Shown piece by piece: positions 24,030 to 36,076 of a stretch of 64,000 bases of DNA (position 1 is its first letter; the number at the start of each line of letters is the position of its first letter). The stretch comes from Plantago major (taxonomy: Eukaryota; Streptophyta; Magnoliopsida; Lamiales; Plantaginaceae), in the NCBI GenBank assembly GCA_026545765.1, contig CM048841.1, forward strand, positions 104,195,542-104,259,541. The letters run 5' to 3'. The notes beneath the pieces are model-generated. The model was given only the letters and a program-made list of their open reading frames with translations. It searched no databases and had not been told where the DNA came from. The position numbers and the translations under genes were made by a program.

Positions 24030-24200
24030 GAAACGGAACGAAAAATACCAAATCTCAGTTTTTTCCTCAATGAGATGAAATGGACTTGGAATCCGAAAAA
24101 TATCAAAATGTCTACGAAAAGTTTCGAAACTTCTCTGTTTTTTAAGAATCCGAGATATATTCCAAAACCGATATTTTAAATTAATCCATGATCACTCATG
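24030..24200. repeat. 165-bp dispersed direct repeat, right copy
   Basis: Matches 14025-14190 in order and orientation (gaaaaatacc, gatgaaatgga, gtttcgaaacttctct, taagaatccgagatat, tttaaattaatccat). It forms the right boundary of the duplicated block. Confidence 0.6.
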
Positions 24201-24439
24201 ACCTTCATTTTGAGCATTCCTATTAGGTTAGAAATTAGACTGTGATTACTGATCATGATAAGTTTACAAAAACAGGATAAAAAATTGATCTTTGCGTATT
24301 CAGCCTATTGGGCCAGGAGACAAGAAGCGCTAATGGGCCGACGAAGCCCAGACAAAATTCATAGCTGTTTCATATAATCATCATGAAAATTGCAAATTAG
24401 AATCCCTAAAATCAGACAAAGATTGGATTTTGAATTCAC

Positions 24440-24916
24440 TAATACAAATTTAGTCCTAAATCCAGAGCAGAACTAGTGCAACTGCAGCTGATTGAGGTGC
24501 GAGGTAAGCTCACTGAATGTTTTGCTGAAATGCTTACTCATGCTTATGATATTTTTGTTCTTTGTAATGGTAAAAATCCCACCTTTAATCCAAAAGACTT
24601 GCTAATTGTACACTGACTCTATGCAATCCTGTTCAAGCTCTCTATGCCCAGATTATAATGCTTTTTTGGGAATTTCTCTTTTGACGTGTTATTGGATTTT
24701 ATAGAATAGGTTGAAGTGTGGCTGTTGAATCATCTTTAGTGGTAACTAACTTGTGTTGAAATAAGAAATCATCTTTTAGTGCTCTGTTTATCATGTTCCT
24801 CTTGTTTTGTTGAATGGTTGTTTTCAAGACGATAGTCTGAACTAGTTATTTCTCGAATTTGTCTTCTGTATTGCAGCAAAAGAGATTCGAGTTCAAGTGT
24901 TGTTTCAAAGGTTAAA
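24440..24916 (+). promoter_or_regulatory. Probable 5-prime UTR exon and UTR intron of the methyltransferase gene
   Basis: A likely non-coding leader ends at ttgaggtgcgag before gtaagctcac (about 24505). A likely acceptor is the ttgcag near 24876, followed by leader up to the ATG at 24917. Splice signals are good; there is no transcript evidence. Confidence 0.45.
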
Positions 24917-27900
24917 ATGGAGGCAGACAGGTAAAAAAAAATCAGTGTGCTCATTGTGTTTAGTTAAATTAACTGTTCTACTGTAGTAGGAGTAGTTTCC
25001 TCCTGTATGTGTAGCTTCATTGTTGATATTAACCTCCCCCTTTGATGAATATCAGCTTGAAAAGTGAATTAAATGTATGTTTCGATTATATAGTTGCTTG
25101 ATTATATTGCGGACCATAGTTCTTAAGTTATTGTAGATTTCTATCATGCCTTTACATTGTGATTGTCAGTAGTGATAAACGTGTGTGGCATAGCTTGTTG
25201 TTATAGTAGAACAATGGGAAAGTAACTTTCTGAACATGCTTCCATGATTTTTCTGTGATGAAGAACGCTAAATTAAATTCATCAACATGCTTCCATGATT
25301 TTTCACTGTATTGAATTTTAGTGAGTGTCTAAGTTGTCCTTTTCCTTTGTTTTCCAGGCTAAATTCTCCCAACACATCTGCTGTTTCATTTGAAGTTCTA
25401 GGGCATCAGCTCCAATTTACACAGGTATAATGAATGTAGACAAGTTACACACTTGTCCTCCATTCCAATTGCTAAATTGAAATAGGAGGTATAGGGTGAT
25501 CAGTTACTCCCGTCTGTTTTCATCTAGTTCTTGTAATTTTTCAATAATTCCATTATTGTATCTGACACACCGATGTATCCACTTTTCCTTAAAATATCAA
25601 TATTCTAAATTTATAATGGAGAAAACAGCATTTTCCTGTGCTTTTGTGGATAAAGGAAAATAATAATTCTTTCTCGAATTTGAGATACTAAATCTGTTTC
25701 TATTAACTTCTTAGGGGTACAGTGTATAACTTATAGCCGTGAAATAGTCCATATCCATTTAGGATTAAGGATATATCTCGTATTGTTTGTATATATGATT
25801 TTGGTACATTCACAAATCACAAGTTTGCTAAAATAATGACAGGACCCAAATTCAAAGCATTTAGGAACTACTGTCTGGGACGCATCTATGGTCTTTGCAA
25901 AATTTCTGGTAAACACTACTCAAACCTTTTCCTTTAGCTTCTTGTAACAAACATCGTACATTTTGCATGATTTGGATGTATAGCATGTCAAAAAGCAGAG
26001 ATGAGAAATTACCTTTGCATTCCATGTCAAAATATTATGCAAGGAACTGTATCTGGTGGAATATCACCTTCATCATATTGCATACTTAAAAGATATTACG
26101 TTTTTCGAATCCAACAAATAAATGTAGGCTTGTAGCCATATTTCTTTGATGAAGCTTTTCTCATTAGTTACATTTCCAAGCTTTCTATATTATATCTGGA
26201 AAATTATTTAGACTAAGGATAATTATAAAAAGTTGGAAAATTTTCCTTGTGATAGTTAAACTATGTTATGTCGACCGGTATTATTATTTCTAGTGTGGTC
26301 CAGCTGCCTTTGCCTTTTAGACTGTTATCACATGCTTAATAGTTTCCTTTCTATCTGCTGACCTAACTCAGGAAGAATGTTGTGGTTTGTTTGGGAAATT
26401 GTTTAAGAAAGGCCATGAGATAGTTGGATAGTTGGTTCATCATCTAAATATAAATTTCAGCTCCGAAATGGGGAGGGGGAGGGACACGGTTCTTTGAAAT
26501 TTGGATGATTCTGCATACTTTTTTTTTCTCGTTCTTGCTATGCTGCATATCTAAGGAAAGCATCTTTATTAGTACGGAGACGAATTAAATCAGTTTATGT
26601 GAATCTATTTGGGTTCATTATGAAGGAAAAAAATTGTAGAAGGGGAAGGTTTTCCCCATCTAAATTGAAAGGAAAACGTGCAATTGAACTCGGAGCAGGT
26701 TGTGGAGTGGCTGGATTCGGTAAGTTTAATTTGATGAGGAACTTTCACCAATTGAATATTTCTGATTAGTTGGGACTAAATGATCAATCATGGCTTGGAT
26801 TTTCAGTCATGGCACTACTTGGGTGTGATGTGGTATCCACTGACCAAACTGAGGTTTTGCCTCTGCTTATGAGAAATGTTGAGCGTAATACTTCAAGGAT
26901 TCAGCAGATGGCAGCTCCTGGTTCAGGTATTTTTTTTTCCTGAGAATCTGGTTCAGGTGGATTTGGTCTGCTATTTATACATTAAAGGCCATATAAATCT
27001 AATAATGGCTATGTGCCCTCTGGTATATTAGCAATTATAGTACAATGGTAATAGCCAGGCCCAACAGCACTGCATTGCTGAAGATACCAAAAGAACTATG
27101 TAAAATTAATTTCCATTTATCTGATATCAAGTCTTTTTATATTTTTCCTTTTAGATTCATTTGGTTCTATTGAGGTTGCGGAGCTTAATTGGGGTTATGC
27201 AGATCATATAAGGGCTGTTGGTCCACCATTTGACTATATCATTGGCACTGATGTTGTGAGTCGCCCATTCATCCATTAAATGTTTCAGTTGGAAATCATT
27301 AAATCATTCAGCCGTGACTTCTCTAAGCACCTGCATTTCTTCTCTGGGTTGACTTGCATGTTTTAGGTTTATGCAGAACATCTTCTTGAACCTCTGCTGC
27401 AGACATTACATGCTTTATCTGGACCTAGAACTATCATCATGGTATCCACTTAGATTTATGAAAACAATGTTAGTCTTTTGGTATTCTGAAACTGAAGAGT
27501 GAATCTCAAAACATGTTTTGCAGTTGGGATACGAACTTCGTTCCACAAATGTCCATGAGCGTATGCTTGATTTGTGGAAGCAAAACTTTGATGTCAAATG
27601 TGTTCCTAAAGCAAAGGTGAGGATGTGCAACTCACTTCTAATTTCAGTCATTTTGGTGGGTTCTCATTAAATTTATTTACTCTTTACAGATGCACAAAGA
27701 GTACCAACATCCAAGCATACAGTTATTTATGATGAGCCCCAAGCCTTCAGACAGTATGAATTGCAACAGCGTAAATGTCAAAGTTGGAGATACCACACCG
27801 ACTGCAGATGAAGATGATGGCAGTAGCAGTACTGCTAATGAAGTTGATGATGTCGAAAGTGATCAAATTGAGGATGAAAGTACATCATCCACTAATCCCC

Positions 27901-27983
27901 AGGATAAGACACGGAGTGACTGGGAGGTGAGAAGGTGCGGAGCTATGGCTGCTCGCCTTCTTCGAGATGTAAAGATAGCGTAG
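24917..27983 (+). CDS. METTL21-type SAM-dependent protein lysine methyltransferase
   Basis: Nine exons (24917-24930, 25358-25424, 25843-25908, 26626-26719, 26807-26926, 27155-27255, 27367-27441, 27524-27616, 27690-27983) give 307 codons. It is a seven-beta-strand (class I) methyltransferase using S-adenosylmethionine. Visible motifs: TVWDASMVFAKFL typical of the METTL21/FAM86 family, motif I ELGAGCGVAGF, acidic loop STDQTEVLPLL, and the post-II motif FDYIIGTDVVYAEH. Relatives methylate single lysines on chaperones or translation factors in the cytosol or nucleus; the substrate here is unknown. The last exon adds an acidic, Ser/Asp/Glu-rich tail (about residues 230-290) that the core fold does not need. 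The first coding exon has only 14 nt, so gene finders could miss it. No lesions seen. It is head-to-head neither with its left neighbour nor FUC1; it converges with FUC1 about 490 bp away. Confidence 0.88.
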
Positions 27984-28469
27984 ATATACGAGTTTTGATT
28001 TGTAGGATGCAGTGCCCATGCGCCATGAGGCTGCAGAGGTGCCGGTGTTTGTCATGTAGACGGAATTGGAAATGAGTTGTTTCTCAGTATGCAACTTGTG
28101 TAAAACAACTTAATATAACAAAAGCAGGGCATCATATATGTATGGACAATGTCAGTTTCTCATCTCTAAAACTAATCTGACAATGTCCTCTTTTTTTTTT
28201 CCTCCCGAATTTGACACATTTTGCTCGTTTACCTAGTGTCTTTATATCCCAGAGATCCAAAGAAGAATCTCGAGTGTATAAACAGTTTTTCAAGTGAATA
28301 GGAACATCTATTAACAGAGTGTATCAAAGGAATGCTCAGAAAACAAGCAAACTGTATCCATGATGATGGTCAATATACACTGTATTACAAGGACAGTATG
28401 AAGATCCATGAAAGGACTCGTCATTAAAACTTCAGGAGTAAGAGCATTTCCTATACCAGAAGGAATAAG
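27984..28469. other. Convergent 3-prime flanks of methyltransferase and FUC1
   Basis: The two genes end tail to tail, about 490 bp apart. A T10-T12 run lies near 28190-28201. No other gene is seen. Confidence 0.5.
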
Positions 28470-31400
28470 CTACATGAAACTTAAGCCGTAATCTGTGACC
28501 GGAATTTTATGGAGAGAATCACTACCATTGAGGTGCGATTTAGCACTCTGCACAGTGACATGCGAACCCGGGATGGAAAATGGATCGTTATATAAACCCA
28601 AATAAGCAATCAGAGGCTCAGCTCGAGCTCTGTCAACAGTAAACCTCAAGTGACTGGTTCTAACATTAGAAAAGAACAGCAGTCTTTTATACCCCACGGT
28701 GGTGCCACTTGTAGCCTCATCCCACTTGCCTCCCTCATTTAAGAAATCAAGATGAAATTTGATGATACGCTGGCCCATATGGATCGGTTCTTGTACCAGC
28801 AAGACATTGAAGTTAATAACCTCTTGAAAATCTAAATACAGTGTCCAATTTGAAGCTGCATTGCCAGGAGCCCAGTAGGAACTTATGCCTTCTTCAAGAA
28901 CAGTTTGGCAACTATACCTGGAATCACTTGGACTCCCTCGTGTACTACTAGCAGATGTCAAAGCACTTTTTGCTAGATTATGAGAAAATATGGAGTTTCG
29001 GAGCTCTGAAAATTCTTTGAGAACATTCATGTCTTCCTGGGATATAAGACCTGAAGAATTTGGAGGTACGTTTAGTAAAAGAAGACAATTCCTACCAACT
29101 GACTTGTAGTATAAATCAAGAAGAGTCAATGCAGATTTTGGAACTTCTGATGCATGCCAAAACCATCCAGGTCGGATGGAGACGTCACACTCTGCAGGTA
29201 TCCAGTCCTGCCCATAAGGATCACCACCTCCAGAATATCTAATGAAATTAAAAAAAGTTTATGCATCATTTAAAAATTCGGATATCTGGAATATGAGGTA
29301 CATATGACTGTACAATACCAGATCATCATTTAATCAACCAACAAACAACCACAAATTCCAAAAATGAAGGTTGGCTATCCAGTTCGTAAAAAGCATACTG
29401 ACATAAGATATTCCCGGCTCTTCAATTTGGATTCTAGTCCTTTTGGAGTTCTCATTGTTGCTTTAACTTTATTAGTGAGCACTTATCATTACATAGATAC
29501 TTACAAATGAAGGTGGCTGGTTCTAACCAAAAAAGAAGGGAACATATACTTTGAGCTGGATGGAGCATGATTTACTTCTCTCGTCTTGCAAACTAAGTTT
29601 GCAATGCCCACCATTCCCATATTTCAAAATGATGGGTTTTATCCTAAGGTAGGACATATGATGAGAGAAAAGTTGGATTATCTAGCAAGCTGTTGGCTCT
29701 AAAAGTTGTTAACTGTTTACCGAAGGAAACGGTTTGTAATGCCATTTTATTTTGATTGGGGCACCTACTCTGATACAATCGCATCATCAGATTACCAAAG
29801 AAAATTCCAACCTTGTTAGAGACAGTGAAATATGTTCATTCCCGTATAATTAATACCAAATGACACATTTTTCTTTTGACAGAAATTGGTTAATCCGCAA
29901 TATCCCAACAAGTAAGCAGTACTGTGTGCGCATGATGACCTGTTTGACACATTTCAGGCAGGAGAAGGCCAAGAAAACAAACTTAGGAGAATTTATCATT
30001 GATGCCTACTCATTTCTGTTATTTATTAGAGATAAAATGACTTCACACCTGAAAAATCCACAAAGAACCAAAGTGGGCTTACACTGCATCAGTATCACCG
30101 ATATATGCGTTACTGCGATTGAAAAGAGACCAGCATGTAGTCCCAGCAACCGCAGCCTCATCCCCTACCCACCTTGCGTCCGGACCAGCATCAGAAAATA
30201 TGACTGCCCCAGGTTGAAGCTGATGAATAAGACTAAACCAATCATCAAAAAAGTACTCCATGTCCTTCTCACCCTCACCTTTCGCACCATCCAGCCAAAC
30301 TTCTCTTACCTCACCATATCTGCTCCAGCATAAGCGCTGAAATTAAACCACTGAACGACAGATAATAATAACACAAGTTTGACACGCACTATTTCAAAAA
30401 ATCAACAAAGAAATGCAACAGCCAAGATCATGTTCTTGTATCATCACATGACACATATCTTAGGATGTCCATCACCATATTGTACTGTCTGTAAGACTGT
30501 AACCATGCTCTACCAAAGGGAGAATAGAGCACATTTCATGACAGTTAGGCTAGGTAAAATGCACCGTCTCCATTAGCTAGTCAACTAGACAATGTCTCAC
30601 ATTCTTTCTAAACGAGTTAGCAGTGATCCAAAGTAACAACAATACAAGCTAAACTACCTAGACAGTCATTCAACCACAAGCAGAACTACTTGCTCTACAA
30701 AAGGCAACAATTGCTAAACATCAAAATTCACTGAACACACACAATCAACATACATATTACAACACCATAGCAAACTAGCTACATTCAATAAACCCCAAAT
30801 GAAAACAAATGCTGATGATAAATAAAAAATGGTACTTTGCAGACCTAGTGAGCAACTCAGTCATCTGCCCCATATAAAACTCATTGTACTCAATTGTCTT
30901 CCCATAACAGGACTCATGCCTATCCCAAGGAGAAAGATAAAGCCCCAATTGCACACCGAAAGCTTTCGCAGCATTGGCAAGCTCTTTGACCACATCTCCA
31001 GTCCCATTCTTCCAAGAACTTGACTTGACAGAGTAATCAGTGTACTCAGAAGGCCAGAGGCAAAACCCATCATGGTGCTTTGCAGTTAGGATAACTCTAG
31101 AAAAGCCGGAATCTTTGGCAACTTCAACCCATTGTGAGGCATTTAATGTAGTTGGGTTGAACACAGAAGGGTCAGCATGACCTGTGCCCCATTCTGAGTT
31201 GGTGTAGGTGTTGGTGCCAAAGTGGAAGAAGAGTGCCATTTCAGTGATTTGCCAGGAGATTTGGGGTGAATTTGGAATTGGGAGAATTGGGATTGGAGGT
31301 GGTTTTGGTGAAGCATTTGATTTGGGGAAATGGGTTGTGAGTGTGAGGATGATTGTGATGATAATGATGGTCTTCTTGGTTAAGGGTCTCTGAGTTTCTT

Positions 31401-31506
31401 GATGATTCTGATCAATAAATGTTTGGTTCAGGTTCATGATCATGTTTAATTTCTTCAAATGAGTGGAGATTTGAGAGTGAGAGCTGGGAAAGGGCAAGAA
31501 AAACAA
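28470..31506 (-). CDS. FUC1: Alpha-L-fucosidase 1 (glycoside hydrolase family 29)
   Basis: Three minus-strand exons (31506-30845, 30319-30083, 29238-28470) join to 555 codons. FUC1-type enzymes remove alpha-1,3/1,4-linked fucose, for example from Lewis-a-type N-glycans, in the apoplast. Motifs: MALFFHFGTNTYTNSEWGTG, the GH29 signature ILTAKHHDGFCLWPS, LGLYLSPWDRHE, the presumed nucleophile Asp in EVWLDGAKG, IFSDAGPDARWVGDE and the C-terminal beta-rich region with PIHMGQRI and SGTTVGYKRLL. A hydrophobic stretch KKTIIIITIILTLTTHF is the signal peptide or anchor. From the first ATG (31506) it sits at residues 44-60, which is far in; the in-frame ATGs at 31443 and 31437 place it more normally, so the true start may be one of these (about 532 residues). 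No damage is visible. The acceptor of exon 2 is the ctgc at 30320-30323. Confidence 0.92.
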
Positions 31507-34500
31507 GAGTGATTCTCAGCAAACCACTGCAGACAAAATTCAATGCCCTTTCAATTTCCTCTTTGTTTGTTGGTTTCTTTTGTTATCTTCATCTCATTCT
31601 CATGGAAGTTTGTTTTACTGAGCTACACAGTGAGTTTGTAGTTCAGGTTGACTTGGGAGATTTTTGTAAATCATACTTTGGAATAATATTTAGGAAAAAG
31701 GTCGAGTGGATTTGCATACTCTATTAACATGGATTCATAGTACTCCATACCTAACATATCATGATTTTTTAAGTCTACAATGTTCGAACTAAAGCTATAA
31801 ATACACTTGATCAACAAACGTATTGTTGTGATGTTAAAGTAGTAACAATCATTTATAAGGCAATAGTAGTAGTAAAAGAATATAAAAAAGAGCAAACCTA
31901 GCCCCAAAGTCATCAATTCGCAAGCCAACTGCAGAAAAACCAAAATATCAACTCCAAATGTCTGAAAAAAATCTGAAAAGTACAAGTATGAAATTGGACC
32001 CATGAAATTGTATGATAAGTGGATGTATAAGCCCAGAGCTAGATACTGTTTATACAAAGTCATTGGGCCAGATCCACATATGGACCTTACATGAGCTCGT
32101 TGGAGCGAGGCCCATTCCTCGTTGCAGAGAGGATATTTATCCTCAACAGTATCGAGTTCGCATAAATTCTTACTGCAAAGGAGAATGGAATGTCGTTGTA
32201 GCGAGGATTTTAAACTCGGTCTATGCCGGTTATTAAAGTTTCTCGTGAGAATTCCTGGAGTAGAATCCTTATTCGTATTTGATCCAAACTTGAGTTTTTC
32301 CAACTTTTTCATATAATTGTGTAGACACTTTCACCCATGTGAGTCTTGAGCCTCAGATTTCTCCCATATGTACGTGTGCATTAAGATTTATGCTCCTTAT
32401 CAAAATTAACACTTGAAAACATGTGTGAGGTTTTACCTGCAAAATGAAACTACCAACACGCAACAAAACACTAAATGAGCTAAACTGGGCTTGCATTGTT
32501 AACGGACTGGGCCAGGCTATATGATATGTGGGTGCATGAGAATCAAAATTGAAAGGTTTGTATGAATAAGGTGAATCCATAGGTTGAAATGGAGCACAAT
32601 ATCATCTTGATCACATGTTCAATCTTCATAAGGAGCAAATTTTTATGATTTATGACTTCCGATTATGAGTCTGTCACAACTTGTTGCAGTTTAATTAACT
32701 TGGCTTGCGTGTTTTGCAGACTATTGCGTGAACTTGTGAGATTTATCCCGTGCGCACCCGAGAGTTCATTGAAAAAATGAATGGAAGTGAGATTGAGAAG
32801 AAGAAGCCGGCCATGGGAGTGATCTGATGGCTGATGCTAACGTATTTGAGGAAGCTTGTGACGTTGAATTATAATTAGCAGCTAGCAGTGCCCCATCAAT
32901 CTAATCGAATCCCAGTTTCTAAACCCTTTTTTGACTTTTCTTGTCCATTCCAATTTGTCTTCTTATATTTTTTTATTTCTCTTTTGCCTTCTAAATTTGT
33001 CCCCTATCTCTCGCAATCATATCAATTTATTTCCAACTTTTAACCCCGTGTTACTTGTTCTTTTCACAGTTTTTATTTTATTTCTGCCAAAAATAAATTC
33101 TGCATCAATATTAAAATTCTATACTACTCAAGTGGTACTACTACTACTCTGTATTGGGGAAGAGACAAGCAAAAGGCACTGAAATGCATGTACTAGTTTA
33201 AAATTTAGAAGAGTTTCGTGACTCCAATTCAATATACATATAAAAATCGAGCATAATTATTACCAACCAATATAAATATCGTACATGTGAACAATAATGC
33301 AGAAATTTTATATAAGCATGCATTATATATATTGAGCAAGTATTAAATCTAATTGTGCCAATGTCACAAAAAAATCGGTTAATAGCTTGTGTGGTTTTTC
33401 TAATGTGTACTTAAAAAAAAAATTCTAATAGTATCACTTACATATTACTCTAGTACGGTAAGGACTGCATCCAAAATCCCGTTTAGCTAATGTGTACTAT
33501 GGGAATACATATAGACTAGTATCATTGACAGTTTGACACACATATACCCACATGAATGTTCTAATATTCAAAGAGAGATTGATTTGTATAGTCGGATGCA
33601 TCTGAGTTAAAGAAGTTACTGCACGTAAAACGTTATGTCAAAGACCACAGAATATTTTAACTAATGAATGATTCATTTAAATATTATCCCAAACACCGAT
33701 AACTCAGAGTGGATAACAAGTGAGTATATAATTAGACTTAATTTGACAATCCATATATTACGTGGAATATATATGCCACTGTACATTGATTATTGCGCGA
33801 TTTATATATTCTTGAACTCCAAGACTTTAAAAAATTGGGGATTATTACGGAAGGTTATGGGATGATAGTGTTACATTGACTTGGTTGATGAGTTAGTTAA
33901 GTAACGGATTAATAAAGTATTGAAGAAAGGGAAGTGTAAATAGGTTATTTCAACCTTATTGTTCGCCAACCATTGATTGATTAAGTTAAGATTAAGCAAT
34001 AAATCTCAAGTCCTCATCTTAGCCTGCCCCAAAGTCAAATGAGGACACTTGTCTACTATTTCCATTTATTTCTTCATAATTCACACTTATACATACATGG
34101 TCCTCAATAATTAGGAAGTATAGTAGTATATAGTTTAGTTATTTATCATCCAGAATCAAGATACTATTCTAAGTATATAGTTTTATTTTATAGGAGAGAT
34201 TCGATGTCTCACGAGAAAAGACAAGGACTAAGGATTTTATTATGGATTGTAAGACATTAATTATCTATGGTGTATTGGATTGGCCACAAGTGCTAATGTT
34301 TTCTCTTATACGACCGACTACGTGTTCACATAATTCAGGATTGTAATAAGTCAATTGGTTCCTATCTGTGTGTCATGCAATTTATTTTAAAAGTACATGG
34401 CTGCTTCTACATTGACGAGAGATACGATTGGCACTACTTTAGTCGGTCTTTGTATAATAAATCATTCTACAATTTACATTTTACGAAATTTAATCATTAA

Positions 34501-34707
34501 TACTACCATGTTCGATCGAAAAAATATTTAATAAAATGATATCTGGAAAGTATATTAGACTTATTTTTATTACTTTTGTAGTACAATCTAGAAAATTTGT
34601 GGTTAAAATTTGTTAAGAAAGTCATCTCTTATTATAGGATGAATAAAGTAGTATTCTATATTCTTACACTTCAAAATAAAAGACAAGGTTTTTTCTATTC
34701 TACAACA
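31507..34707. other. Long intergenic region, nothing recognised
   Basis: 3.2 kb. The first part is the shared promoter side of FUC1. A frame of 213 codons on the minus strand at 31671-32312 has no recognisable domain and biased composition. No repeat pair or RNA gene is supported. Confidence 0.5.
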
Positions 34708-34715
34708 TGCTGCAC

Positions 34716-35523
34716 TAGACCCGACCAAACATCAACCGTAACCGAAAATCGAATCGAATATATGGTCAACGGTTGGTCAACCGTAACCGACGGTTGAAGG
34801 AATCCAACCGTAACCGGCGGTTAAGGTTTCGGTTACAGTTAATTTTTTTCTAACCGTCAACCGTGAAACCGCCGGTTAACCATGAATAACCGCCAAACCG
34901 GCGGATAACCACAGGTTGAAAGTAAAAAATGTATAATTTTTTCCAATTCTTTGAACCAGGTAAATACTACCATTTATAATAAATGTTTTACACTTGGTTG
35001 TAAACCTTGTGGGAATTACATAGTTGTAGTGGTTGTGGTTTTGATGTTGGTTTTCGGTCAATTGACCATGTAATTACGCTTATGAGCATCTCTTATGCTC
35101 CCCATGACTATTTAATTAATACAAATTTTGTTGCTTCAAAAAAAAAAAAATGTTTTACACTTGTTTAATTATAAAAAAGGACCTTACACATTTCGTAAAA
35201 ATTATTTGCAAATCCCCTTTAAACTTTTTAGTAGGTGTGTAAACCCCTTTTCTTTTTTTCAAAATTATTTGGCCAAATAAGTATTAAGTAAGTATTTGTA
35301 ATAAATAAATTAACACGTTTATTTTATTTTTTAAACAAACCGACGGTTTGACGGTTATGAAACGTACGGTTATTAACCGTCTATAACCGTAACCGAACCG
35401 AAATCGCCGATTAGAAAACCGTAACCGTCGGTTACGGTTACGGTTAGGGTTGACGATTTTTCATGACATCTAACCGGCGGTTAGCCAACCGTAACCGACG
35501 GTTAGCCTAACCGCCCAGGTCTA
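34716..35523. mobile_element. hAT-type non-autonomous element with CGGTTA subterminal repeats
   Basis: The ends read TAGACCCG and its inverse (CCCAGGTCTA), flanked by an 8-bp target duplication tgctgcac (34708-34715) / tgttgcac (35524-35531) with one difference. Both subterminal zones (about 34730-34920 and 35340-35515) are packed with ccgtaacc, accggcggtta and aaccgtcggtt words in both orientations, as expected of transposase-binding clusters in hAT elements. The interior holds no transposase but carries a nested retroposon. Confidence 0.82.
34997..35150 (+). mobile_element. Short retroposon (LINE tail or SINE) nested in the hAT element
   Basis: About 150 bp ending in TTGTTGCTTC followed by an A13 run. 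It is bounded by exact direct repeats aaatgttttacacttg at 34981-34996 and 35148-35163. The end (hairpin gagcatctcttatgctc, then tttaattaatacaaattttg and poly(A)) is typical of the 3-prime end of plant L1-type LINEs. No tRNA-like A and B boxes are evident, so a 5-prime-truncated LINE is favoured over a SINE. Confidence 0.75.
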
Positions 35524-35966
35524 TGTTGCACTACCTTCTGGTGCTTTAATGTGTTTCACAGTACAACATTTAATGCATATGGTACAACTTTTAAAGCATC
35601 AGGAAGTAGTGTAGCATATGGTAGAGGAGAGGAAACCGATAGACAAAACATCAACCTAGACTCGATCGGTCATCACTTGAACCTAACTAGCTCATAAAGA
35701 TTTTAGGCTTTATATGGTTTAAAGGTAATGGAAGGAAATGAAACAACATAGTACATTCACTTAATTTACATTAATATGATTTTCCTACCATCAAATATTA
35801 AGAATTTCTCCCTTTATGTACCAAAGCTTGAATTAAATTTGAAATTGGATCTATGAAATAAATTTGACCTGAACAAACACTACTTGATACTTTCAAGTTG
35901 TAAAGATGCTTGATGTACAAGTTCAAGATAACTAATTTTGTGTTAAAATAAAATAATGTACACTTA

Positions 35967-36073
35967 GGCTCTGTTCTAATTTTACTTCATTCGATTCGAT
36001 TCAATTCGGTTTAGTTCGATTGATTCTGTTAATTCGATTGATTCAATTATGTTCAGACGAAGAGAACATAACC
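35967..36073. mobile_element. Tourist-like MITE, copy 2 of the 100-bp family
   Basis: 107 bp, starting ggctctgttct and ending cagacgaagagaacataacc, with the 3-bp duplication tta on both sides (35964-35966, 36074-36076). The interior is rich in ttcgattcgattca and related words. Same family as 17730-17829. Confidence 0.78.
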
Positions 36074-36076
36074 TTA

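Noticed and set aside
31671..32312. 213-codon minus-strand frame
   Set aside because: No recognisable motif, biased composition and no splice partner; kept as unannotated intergenic DNA.
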